NCBI GenBank assembly: GCA_030614645.1
Contig: JAUWTR010000066.1
Span: 1 to 7,497, forward strand
Direction: 5' to 3'
Length of the DNA stretch: 7,497 nt
Source: Candidatus Aminicenantota bacterium
GTDB lineage: Bacteria; Acidobacteriota; Aminicenantia; Aminicenantales; Aminicenantaceae
In this document: one piece after another, positions 1 through 6,206 of the stretch
How the letters are laid out: each line of letters begins with the position of its first letter
Numbering within the stretch: the stretch's first letter is position 1
The notes under the pieces: generated by a model
The model's database searches: none
The model's input: only the letters and a program-made list of their open reading frames with translations
What the model was told of the DNA's origin: nothing
Translations under genes and position numbers: made by a program

Positions 1-641
1 CAAATTCGGTCCAGGAAATGGTCGACCATGTCTATCTGGGATTTGAACTGGCCGATAAATACCGTTCACCAGCGATGCTCCTTTCAGACGGAGCGATCGG
101 GCAGATGATGGAAAAAGTTCAGCTCCCCGACCCGATTGAATATAAACCTGACAAACCCTGGGCTACAACGGGAAAAAAGCCGGGACAGGAAAGAAATTTC
201 CTTACCTCGCTCTACATCCAATCCGAAGAGATGGAAGAGAAAAACATAGAATTGCAGGCAAAATTTAAAAAGATCGAGGAAAATGAAGTCCGCTTTGAAG
301 AATATAAAACAGCCGATGCCGAAATAATCATTGTTTCATTTGGGCTTAGTTCGCGCATTTCCAAGAAATCAGTTGACATGGCCCGGGAAGCAGGCTTAAA
401 AGTGGGACTGTTCAGGCCGATAACTGTATGGCCCTTTCCAGCTAATCAAATTGCAGACATCGCCGCCCGCAAGCAGGTGAAATTTTTAATCTCAGTAGAG
501 ATGAATGCCGGCCAGATGGTAGAGGACGTCAAACTGGCAGTCAACGGAAAAAAATCCGTTTATTTTTATGGGCGCATGGGTGGAATAATCCCCACACCAA
601 AGGAAATATTTACTGCAGTGCAAGAAAGGAGCCGATCATGA
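1..641 (+). CDS. 2-oxoacid:ferredoxin oxidoreductase alpha subunit, C-terminal part (VorB/KorA-like), 5'-truncated
   Basis: This is the C-terminal 212 residues of the alpha subunit of a CoA-dependent 2-oxoacid:ferredoxin oxidoreductase, a cytoplasmic enzyme that decarboxylates a 2-oxoacid to acyl-CoA and reduces ferredoxin. The frame is open from position 3 and reads NSVQEMVDHVYLGFELADKY, a conserved block inside these subunits, so the ATG at position 18 is internal and the gene starts outside the window. Further family blocks follow: DGAIGQMMEKV, then after a charged linker the C-terminal domain with VSFGLSSRISKKSV, GLFRPITVWPFP and VEMNAGQMVEDVKLAV. Family members are about 350 residues, so roughly 40% is missing. 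Its stop overlaps the next start (ATGA), which implies translational coupling. Specificity cannot be settled: it resembles proteins annotated as 3-methyl-2-oxobutanoate dehydrogenase VorB, but 2-oxoglutarate (Kor) enzymes are very similar. A small ferredoxin-like subunit gene often lies just upstream in such operons. Confidence 0.93.
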   Translation, partial: NSVQEMVDHVYLGFELADKYRSPAMLLSDGAIGQMMEKVQLPDPIEYKPDKPWATTGKKPGQERNFLTSLYIQSEEMEEKNIELQAKFKKIEENEVRFEEYKTADAEIIIVSFGLSSRISKKSVDMAREAGLKVGLFRPITVWPFPANQIADIAARKQVKFLISVEMNAGQMVEDVKLAVNGKKSVYFYGRMGGIIPTPKEIFTAVQERSRS

Positions 642-1393
642 AGGAAGGGTATGAACTAATATATCAAAAACCTAAAACATTACGCAAAAAACGCATGCAT
701 TACTGCCCAGGCTGTTTCCATTCAACAATACATAAGCTGATGATGGAAGTAGTTGAAGAATTGGGCATTCAAGAAAAAACCATCGGAGTATGCCCTGTGG
801 GATGTTCAGTTTTTGCATATGATTATATGGATGTGGACATACAGGAGGCGGCCCACGGGAGAGCTGCTGCAGTCGCAACCGGGATTAAACGTATGCATCC
901 GGACAAGATCGTCTTTTCATATCAGGGTGATGGAGACCTGGCTGCAATCGGTACTGCTGAGACCATCCATGCCTGCAACCGAGGGGAAAACTTCACCTTC
1001 ATCTTCATTAACAACGGAATATACGGAATGACCGGCGGGCAGATGGCTCCCACAACTCTGGAAGGACAGAAAACCACAACCTCCCCTTACGGACGCGATC
1101 TAAAAAAAGCCGGCTTTCCTCTGAAGATGTGCGAAATGGTTTCACAATTCGAGGCTGTAGCCTATGTGGAAAGAGTAAGCTGCAATACTCCTGCTAATGC
1201 CAGAAAAGCAAAACGGGCTATTAAGAAGGCCTTTGAATACCAGATGCAGGGTTTGGGGACTACATTTATCGAAGTAGCCTCTAACTGCCCCTCCGGTTGG
1301 AAGTGCACCCCGGAGGAATCTTTGGAATGGCTCAAAGAAAAAATGTTCCCTTATTATCCCTTAGGTATCTTTAAAAAGCCGGAGGAAAAATAG
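638..1393 (+). CDS. 2-oxoacid:ferredoxin oxidoreductase beta subunit, TPP-binding (VorA/KorB-like)
   Basis: The 251-residue protein is the thiamine-pyrophosphate subunit of the oxidoreductase. Visible motifs are CPGC at residues 23-26, GCS with Cys56, and Cys217 near the C-terminus; Cys23, 26, 56 and 217 are the likely ligands of the single [4Fe-4S] cluster known in this family. The TPP/Mg motif begins with GDGD at 97-100 and closes with NN at 125-126, followed by IYGMTGGQMAPTT (128-140), a hallmark of this subfamily. Length is normal for the shorter TPP subunits of multi-subunit enzymes. The start is well supported: AAAGGAG lies at 625-631, seven bases before the ATG, which overlaps the alpha-subunit stop by four bases. 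Substrate (branched-chain, 2-oxoglutarate or other 2-oxoacid) is not decided by these motifs. Cys52 in the segment GVCPVGCS is an extra cysteine close to the cluster site. Confidence 0.95.
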   Translation: MKEGYELIYQKPKTLRKKRMHYCPGCFHSTIHKLMMEVVEELGIQEKTIGVCPVGCSVFAYDYMDVDIQEAAHGRAAAVATGIKRMHPDKIVFSYQGDGDLAAIGTAETIHACNRGENFTFIFINNGIYGMTGGQMAPTTLEGQKTTTSPYGRDLKKAGFPLKMCEMVSQFEAVAYVERVSCNTPANARKAKRAIKKAFEYQMQGLGTTFIEVASNCPSGWKCTPEESLEWLKEKMFPYYPLGIFKKPEEK

Positions 1394-1939
1394 ATGTTAG
1401 AGGAAATGGTTTTTGCTGGATTCGGAGGTCAGGGAGTACTTTCCATGGGGACCATACTGGCTTATGCAGCCATGAAAGAAGGGAAAAACGTAAGTTGGAT
1501 GCCGTCTTACGGACCAGAGATGAGGGGCGGTACTGCTAACTGTATGGTAAATATCAGTGATAAAGAGATATCTTCTCCCATCGTCAATGAATATGACATG
1601 GCAGTTGTCCTAAATCTACCTTCATTGCATAAATTCGAGCCGAATATCAAACAGAACGGCATACTCATCTGGGAAAGCAGTACTATCAAAGAAAAACCGA
1701 AGCGTAAAGACATCAAAGCTTATGAAATACCAGCTATTAATATAGCAGCTGAAGAGCTGAAAAATGTAAAAGTCATGAACATGGTAGTATTAGGGGCTCT
1801 GCTTAAAATAAATAGTGATCTGGTTAAAAAAGAATCCGTGTTGCTTGCGCTGAAAGAAACCCTGCCCGAGCGTCATCACCATCTAATCCCGCTTAACGAA
1901 AAAGCACTTGTTCTTGGCGGGAGGTTGGTTAAGCAATAA
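1394..1939 (+). CDS. 2-oxoacid:ferredoxin oxidoreductase gamma subunit (VorC/KorC-like)
   Basis: The 181-residue protein matches the gamma subunit/domain (POR_N-type gamma fold) of 2-oxoacid:acceptor oxidoreductases, which in related enzymes helps bind CoA. The N-terminal GFGGQGV (residues 9-15) and the block SYGPEMRGGTANC (38-50) are diagnostic. SPIVNEYDMAVVLN follows, and the C-terminus has LPERHHHLIPLNEKAL, another family-typical segment. The ATG directly abuts the stop of the beta subunit (TAG 1391-1393) and has GGAGG at 1381-1385, so alpha, beta and gamma form one transcription and translation unit. It ends 16 bp from the convergent tlpA-like gene. I see no clear rho-independent terminator in that short gap or just beyond it. 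Confidence 0.95.
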   Translation: MLEEMVFAGFGGQGVLSMGTILAYAAMKEGKNVSWMPSYGPEMRGGTANCMVNISDKEISSPIVNEYDMAVVLNLPSLHKFEPNIKQNGILIWESSTIKEKPKRKDIKAYEIPAINIAAEELKNVKVMNMVVLGALLKINSDLVKKESVLLALKETLPERHHHLIPLNEKALVLGGRLVKQ

Positions 1940-1955
1940 AGAAAGCAACACAACG

Positions 1956-2456
1956 TCACTTTAATTCTAAAAACATTTTTTCTACCTGGGTTTTATCCAT
2001 ATATCCTACATGCTTATTGTGTATATTGCCTTCCCTGTCGATTATTATGGTAGCAGGGATATACTGACCGGGTTGATAAGCCTGCATGATCTCATTGTTG
2101 GCCATAGCCAAGGGATAGGTTATCTTCATTTTTTCAGCAAATGGCTTAATTACATCCGGACCCTGACGATCAAGGGACACACCCAATATTTCCATACCTT
2201 CGTCTTTATATTTATCATATATTTCCAGAAACCCTGGGATCTCCTGCCGGCATGGGGAGCACCAGGTCGCCCAAAAATTAAGAAATAAAACTTTGCCTTC
2301 AAAATCCCTTAGAGTCACCTCTGTGCCATCTAAAGCAATTAGAGTAAACTCCGGAGCAGCTTGATCATTAACCCTTGCAATAAGAAAATTGAAAGTCAAT
2401 ACCACTGCCAAAATTCCCAAGCTCAAAATAGTTAATGCTTTAGTTGTTCTATTCAT
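1956..2456 (-). CDS. membrane-tethered TlpA/ResA-like thiol-disulfide oxidoreductase
   Basis: The 166-residue protein has one N-terminal hydrophobic segment (about residues 7-27), acting as an uncleaved anchor or signal peptide, followed by a thioredoxin-fold domain outside the cytoplasmic membrane. The redox motif is WCSPC at 65-69 within NFWATWCSPCRQEIP. The cis-proline motif is IPATIIID with Pro134, and GVSLDRQ and AYQPGQY fit the TlpA/AhpC-TSA class. Known relatives reduce disulfides in cytochrome c maturation or exported proteins; the target here is unknown and no ccm/res genes are visible. The start is ATG at 2456, not the TTG two codons upstream: AGGAG (2463-2467) sits six bases before the ATG but would nearly abut the TTG. 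It is convergent with the oxidoreductase operon, lies downstream of fabH on the same strand, and has its own promoter (2524-2552). Confidence 0.92.
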   Translation of the reverse strand: MNRTTKALTILSLGILAVVLTFNFLIARVNDQAAPEFTLIALDGTEVTLRDFEGKVLFLNFWATWCSPCRQEIPGFLEIYDKYKDEGMEILGVSLDRQGPDVIKPFAEKMKITYPLAMANNEIMQAYQPGQYIPATIIIDREGNIHNKHVGYMDKTQVEKMFLELK

Positions 2457-2462
2457 GTTCAA

Positions 2463-2467
2463 CTCCT
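2463..2467 (-). promoter_or_regulatory. ribosome binding site that fixes the tlpA-like start
   Basis: On the minus strand AGGAG is followed by six bases (TTGAAC) and then ATG at 2456. The in-frame TTG at 2462 lies directly after this site and cannot use it at normal spacing, so the ATG is preferred. Confidence 0.8.
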
Positions 2468-2479
2468 GCTAATTTTAAG

Positions 2480-2497
2480 AAAGAGGCTATCCTCTTT
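2480..2497 (-). repeat. hairpin in the leader of the tlpA-like gene
   Basis: AAAGAGG (2480-2486) and CCTCTTT (2491-2497) form a perfect 7-bp inverted repeat with a 4-base loop. In the minus-strand transcript it lies between the predicted start of transcription (near 2517) and the Shine-Dalgarno site, ending about 12 bases before it. It is not followed by a U-run, so it does not look like an intrinsic terminator. It could stabilise the 5' end or modulate translation; no ligand or protein partner is evident. Confidence 0.55.
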
Positions 2498-2523
2498 AAA
2501 AGGTTATTATAAATACGATAATT

Positions 2524-2552
2524 ATTATAGGATATATAATATAAAATTGCAA
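2524..2552 (-). promoter_or_regulatory. sigma70-like promoter of the tlpA-like gene
   Basis: Reading the minus strand, TTGCAA (2552-2547; four of six consensus bases at -35) is followed by exactly 17 bases and then TATAAT (2529-2524; perfect -10). Transcription would begin near 2517, giving a leader of about 60 bases before the ATG at 2456. The region is very AT-rich, so chance matches are common, but the perfect -10 with ideal spacing between two same-strand genes makes this a credible promoter. Confidence 0.6.
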
Positions 2553-2594
2553 TAATTTTAGATAATAAAATGACTTTTATTTGCTATTTTCAGA

Positions 2595-3590
2595 TCACCA
2601 TTTATAAGTCACTGCGCCCCAGGTAAAGCCTGCTCCAAAAGCTACCATTACGACGATATCTTCAGGCTTTAGCTTGCCGCTTTCTTTTATCTCGTGAAGG
2701 GCAATGGGGATAGTAGCAACCGAAACATTCCCATATTTGTGAATTATAGAAATGACTTTTTCTTTATCAAGTTTGACCCTGCGGCCGGTAGCATCAATGA
2801 TCCTAGCATTGGCCTGATGGGGAATCAAATGATCAATATCTTCCTTTTGCAATCCTGCTTTTTTTATAACCTCAACAGCTGCCTCCCCCATGCGCTTAAC
2901 AGCATGCTTGAAGACCTCATTCCCCCGCATAGTAAGATACCGGAGATCTTGCTGCAGAACTTCCTGGGAACAAGGTTGGCGTACTCCTCCACCCGGCTGT
3001 ATCAATACTCCACCCAAATTTCCGTCCGCTTTCCAGTAAGAAGAAAGCATTCCGCAATCCTCCTCTGTTGCTTCCAGTACAACTCCAGCAGCAGCATCAC
3101 CGAAAAGAACACATGTGTTGCGGTCGTTCCAGTTTGTGATCTTTGTCAAACACTCGGCTCCTATCAAAAGAATCCTCTTATTTGTCCCGCTAAGAATCAA
3201 ACCCCCAGCTAAGATCATTCCATATATAAAGCCTGTACATCCAGCTGATATATCAAATGCTGGAATATGATCAGCTTCAAGGCCTTTCTGTACCCAGCAT
3301 GCGGTGGCAGGAAATAACGTATCCGGGGTGGAAGTTGCGACAATAATCAGGTCAATATCATCCACTGTTAAGCCAGCATCTTTTAGAATACTGTGGCCGG
3401 CTTCAATTGCCAAGTCAGAAGTGGTCTCCTCTGGTGAAGCAATATGACGCTCTTTGATCCCAGTGCGGGTAGTGATCCACTCGTCTGAAGTATCAACCAT
3501 TTTTTCCAAGTCTGCATTGGTTAAAATCTTTTCAGGAACATAAAATCCAGTTCCTATAATCTTTATCCGCCGTATATTCTCATTATTCAT
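2595..3590 (-). CDS. fabH: beta-ketoacyl-ACP synthase III (FabH)
   Basis: The 331-residue protein is a full-length KAS III, the cytoplasmic enzyme that condenses an acyl-CoA primer with malonyl-ACP to start type II fatty-acid synthesis. The Cys-His-Asn triad is visible: Cys118 in DISAGCTGF, His258 in LIPHQANARI and Asn288 in YGNVSVATIP. The N-terminal GTGFYVPEKILTN and DEWITTRTGIKERH, and the C-terminal VAFGAGFTWGA, are family-typical. The start chosen is ATG at 3590, with GGAG (3596-3599) five bases upstream; a TTG start 13 codons earlier would add a poorly matching extension and has no such site. It stands apart from other fatty-acid genes such as plsX, fabD or acpP. It is divergent from the outer-membrane gene, with 120 bp between them. 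Primer preference (acetyl versus branched-chain) cannot be read from these motifs. Confidence 0.95.
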   Translation of the reverse strand: MNNENIRRIKIIGTGFYVPEKILTNADLEKMVDTSDEWITTRTGIKERHIASPEETTSDLAIEAGHSILKDAGLTVDDIDLIIVATSTPDTLFPATACWVQKGLEADHIPAFDISAGCTGFIYGMILAGGLILSGTNKRILLIGAECLTKITNWNDRNTCVLFGDAAAGVVLEATEEDCGMLSSYWKADGNLGGVLIQPGGGVRQPCSQEVLQQDLRYLTMRGNEVFKHAVKRMGEAAVEVIKKAGLQKEDIDHLIPHQANARIIDATGRRVKLDKEKVISIIHKYGNVSVATIPIALHEIKESGKLKPEDIVVMVAFGAGFTWGAVTYKW

Positions 3591-3595
3591 TATAT

Positions 3596-3599
3596 CTCC
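3596..3599 (-). promoter_or_regulatory. ribosome binding site that fixes the fabH start
   Basis: On the minus strand GGAG precedes ATG (3590) by five bases. This supports the ATG start over the in-frame TTG at 3629. Confidence 0.75.
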
Positions 3600-3650
3600 A
3601 AAAAAACCTGAATCATTCACAAAAATCAAGAATAATCCGGAAAAAAATAT

Positions 3651-3702
3651 AGTCTATGGAATTTAGCTTTTATTTGCAAACAATAAAAAAGAAAGTTAGA
3701 AT
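3651..3702. promoter_or_regulatory. candidate divergent promoters sharing a palindromic TTGCAA
   Basis: The fabH/outer-membrane gene interval contains the self-complementary hexamer TTGCAA at 3674-3679. Rightward, 17 bases separate it from TAGAAT (3697-3702; five of six -10 bases), which would start transcription at about 3709, almost on the ATG at 3711. Leftward, 17 bases separate it from TAGACT (3656-3651; four of six), which would give fabH a leader of roughly 55 bases. The matches are suggestive only, because the region is AT-rich. Confidence 0.35.
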
Positions 3703-3710
3703 GAAAAGAA

Positions 3711-4940
3711 ATGAAAAAACTTGCAATGACAATTATTACCCTATTCATTTTATTTCCTTCAGCATTAAATGCACAGCTTTTCCTGGGCCAGTACGAAGAT
3801 GAAGCCCCTCTGATGACCTGGAATCTCCTTGGACCAGCAACCGGCTCGATTACCGGAATGGGGAATGTGCGTTTCACCAACACCACTGATTGCTCAGCTG
3901 TGCTTACTAACCCGGCGCTGATAAGCAAACTTCCTAAGCTAACTCTGACTTTCAATTCATCTATCCAATCCGCAGAGCTTAATAAGTATGGTTTCATCAA
4001 TACAGGACTCCTTCATAGTGAAGAGAATTCACCTATTACGATCTACGCTCTTGATTTCATAGGAATATCATATAATTTCGGGAGCTGGGGGATAGCAGTA
4101 TCCATGGCAGAATTAGAGAATTACAGCAGGCCAACAGCCAAATACGAGTCCTATTACCAGGACAATCTGAATAGATCCATTGAGTATTCTCAAAAAGGCA
4201 ACCTGAGCAATCTAAATCTCTCTTTCTCAAAACGATTTAGTTCCTGGATTTCAGCCGGTATCGGGATTAACTTTGTTAAGGGCTCTTTAGAGAGGAACTG
4301 GGAAGATAAAAGCTTTATGCCAGATATCACAATTGCCGATTATAAACATCATGATATTGACGGATACTATATTAACGGCGGCCTTATTTTTAATATCAGC
4401 CAGGATATTATGCTCGCAACTATATTCCGGTCTCCCTATACCAGGAAAGCTGACAGTAAAAGCCATTTGCGTAACTTTACTCCAGCAGGAAATACGGATA
4501 TATCCATTGAAATATCCCATAAAAGCAGCTTCAAACAGCCATTAGTTTTAGGAGCCGGTCTCAATTACAGGATTTCCAACCCCATCAGTTTTGCCTTAGA
4601 TGTCAGTTTCTTCAATTGGGAAAATTACAAAGTCGATTACTTCGGGGAAGAACTCAAAAGAGATTTCAAAAATACAGTCATAATCAATGCCGGTATTAAA
4701 TATGTGAGTTCTCTCAAGATTTTTAATCGTCTTTTAATAATTCCGGGCTGGGCCGGATTTAGCTATGATCCCCAGCCGATGAAGAAACCGTCCTCAAAAT
4801 ATCATTACATTACAACTGGGCTTGGGATCAGAGGAAAGCATTTTTTTCTTGACCTAGGATTTATGTTTGGCTTCGAAACCGGTTCCGGCAATAATCTAAA
4901 AACCAAGAAAACAACCATGACACTTGGGTTTAGGTTTTAA
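3711..4940 (+). CDS. outer-membrane beta-barrel protein, OmpP1/FadL-like
   Basis: The 409-residue protein begins with a clear signal peptide (MKKLAMTIITLFILFPSALNA, cleavage probably after Ala21). The mature part has alternating polar/hydrophobic, aromatic-rich strands typical of a transmembrane beta barrel and ends in LGFRF, with the terminal Phe expected for recognition by the Bam machinery. Near the N-terminus, GMGNVRFTNTTDCSAVLTNP followed by ALISKLPKLT resembles the N-terminal region of OmpP1/FadL-type proteins, which carry hydrophobic compounds across the outer membrane. The match is by pattern, so the substrate and even the subfamily are uncertain. The first ATG of the frame gives the signal peptide at the right place, but no good Shine-Dalgarno site precedes it. 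It is the first gene of an apparent operon with the peptidase 3 bp downstream and the coiled-coil gene beyond. Confidence 0.8.
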   Translation: MKKLAMTIITLFILFPSALNAQLFLGQYEDEAPLMTWNLLGPATGSITGMGNVRFTNTTDCSAVLTNPALISKLPKLTLTFNSSIQSAELNKYGFINTGLLHSEENSPITIYALDFIGISYNFGSWGIAVSMAELENYSRPTAKYESYYQDNLNRSIEYSQKGNLSNLNLSFSKRFSSWISAGIGINFVKGSLERNWEDKSFMPDITIADYKHHDIDGYYINGGLIFNISQDIMLATIFRSPYTRKADSKSHLRNFTPAGNTDISIEISHKSSFKQPLVLGAGLNYRISNPISFALDVSFFNWENYKVDYFGEELKRDFKNTVIINAGIKYVSSLKIFNRLLIIPGWAGFSYDPQPMKKPSSKYHYITTGLGIRGKHFFLDLGFMFGFETGSGNNLKTKKTTMTLGFRF

Positions 4941-4943
4941 AAC

Positions 4944-6206
4944 ATGAAAAAAATATTAGTTATCTTCAGTTTAACCATCCTGCTGATCTCTCCGTCTTTT
5001 CCACAGGATATTGGAAATTGGGATATTATCAGCATTAACAAAAATCCGCAAACTATAGAAAAACTTAAAAAAATGCACCTTGATTTTTTAATGGAAAAAG
5101 ATGGAAAGATCTATATAGTCACAGGCATATCCGACCTTCTCAAATTAAACCAGGAGGGCATCCCCTATTCTATCGAAACATGCAAATTCCCTCCCTTTAG
5201 GACAAATGCAGCTTCTATCCAAGGAGGAATAAATGGAAGCTTTCATTCCTACATGGAAACAGAACAGGAGCTTGCTTCCATTGAAAAAACATATCCTAAC
5301 ATAGCCAAAGTCCATGTTATTGGCACAAGCCTCGAAGATCGTAATATTTCGGCTATCAAAATCAGCGACCATGTAGGGTCGGAAGAAAATGAGGGGGAAC
5401 TCCTCTTTCTCGGCTGCCATCATGCCCGCGAATGGATATCAGTCGAGGTTCCTTTAATGCTGGCAAAATTCCTTACTGATAATTACAATCCCAACCCGGA
5501 CATTAAAGCTCTCGTTGACAACAGCGAGATCTGGATAGTACCGATTGTCAATCCTGACGGGCTGGAATACAGTATCTATGTATACCGATACTGGCGGAAA
5601 AACCGGCGGGATAATGGAGATGGGACATATGGTGTCGACCTTAACCGCAATTACTCCTTCAGGTGGGGATTTGACAACCTAGGCTCCAGCCCCGATTCCA
5701 TTTCTCAATCCTTTCGTGGACAATCTCCCTTTTCCGAACCTGAGACCCAAGCCATACACGAGTTAGTATCTAAACATGACTTTAAGGCCCTGGTAAGCTA
5801 CCATAACTTCTCCCAAGTAATCCTTTACCCCTGGGGGTATAAAGCAGGGCCTTCTCAAATTGATGATCTTCTTAATAACTTGTCCCAAGCTATGTCTGAG
5901 CGTATCCAGGCAGTACACGGCCGTATTTATGACTATGGGCGAGCCAGCTCGACCCTATATTTAACCAATGGAGATACAACCGATTGGGCATTAGGAGTAT
6001 ATACGATCCCCTCTTTTACGATTGAACTTCCACCCATATACACCCTTCAAGGAGGTTTTTTCAACTCTGAAGGAGATATTCAATCCATTTTTGAAGAAAA
6101 CCTCCCAGCTTCAACCTATCTTATCAAATGGGTGATTCAGAATTCCGGTGAAAAACCTTCCCTTAATCATAAAAATATGCTGCCCTCAGAAATAAGAAAA
6201 AAATGA
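4944..6206 (+). CDS. secreted M14 family zinc carboxypeptidase, carboxypeptidase T-like
   Basis: The 420-residue protein has a signal peptide (about residues 1-20), a probable propeptide (about 22-95) and a catalytic domain (about 98-400). All key M14 residues are present. Zinc ligands are His160 and Glu163 in HHAREW and His287 in SYHNFSQ. NPDG is at 203-206, the substrate-carboxylate block DLNRNY at 232-237, FRGQSPFSEPET at 257-268, the substrate-binding Tyr339 in LYLTNGDTTDW, and the general base Glu361 in FTIELPP. It should remove C-terminal residues from peptides in the periplasm or outside the cell. At the position that sets specificity in carboxypeptidases A and B (Ile/Asp255) it has Thr346, with Asp344 two residues before, which recalls the broad-specificity carboxypeptidase T. 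It starts 3 bp after the barrel gene without a good Shine-Dalgarno site, so coupled translation is likely. Confidence 0.93.
   Translation: MKKILVIFSLTILLISPSFPQDIGNWDIISINKNPQTIEKLKKMHLDFLMEKDGKIYIVTGISDLLKLNQEGIPYSIETCKFPPFRTNAASIQGGINGSFHSYMETEQELASIEKTYPNIAKVHVIGTSLEDRNISAIKISDHVGSEENEGELLFLGCHHAREWISVEVPLMLAKFLTDNYNPNPDIKALVDNSEIWIVPIVNPDGLEYSIYVYRYWRKNRRDNGDGTYGVDLNRNYSFRWGFDNLGSSPDSISQSFRGQSPFSEPETQAIHELVSKHDFKALVSYHNFSQVILYPWGYKAGPSQIDDLLNNLSQAMSERIQAVHGRIYDYGRASSTLYLTNGDTTDWALGVYTIPSFTIELPPIYTLQGGFFNSEGDIQSIFEENLPASTYLIKWVIQNSGEKPSLNHKNMLPSEIRKK

Noticed and set aside
2457..2462. TTG start two codons upstream for the tlpA-like gene
   Set aside because: The Shine-Dalgarno AGGAG directly precedes it with no usable spacing, while the ATG at 2456 has ideal six-base spacing.
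2564..2581. AATAAAA/TTTTATT inverted repeat downstream of fabH as a terminator
   Set aside because: The stem is entirely A-T with a 4-base loop and no following U-run, so it would be too weak; it probably reflects AT-rich composition.
2694..3212. Plus-strand open frame of 172 codons inside fabH
   Set aside because: It is antisense to a complete fabH with all catalytic residues, and its translation looks like no protein family.
3591..3629. TTG start 13 codons upstream for fabH
   Set aside because: The extra residues do not fit the FabH N-terminus, and the ATG at 3590 has GGAG at good spacing and gives the usual family length.
3648..3653. TATAGT as the -10 of the barrel gene promoter
   Set aside because: No acceptable -35 hexamer lies 15-19 bases upstream of it.
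3701..3796. Small plus-strand ORF of 31 codons starting at the ATG ten bases before the barrel gene
   Set aside because: It is out of frame with the barrel gene, lacks a ribosome binding site and has no recognisable features; it is an incidental frame.
3626..4000. Minus-strand open frame of 124 codons opposite the barrel gene start
   Set aside because: It overlaps the signal-peptide region of a well-supported gene, and its product shows no recognisable domain or ribosome binding site.
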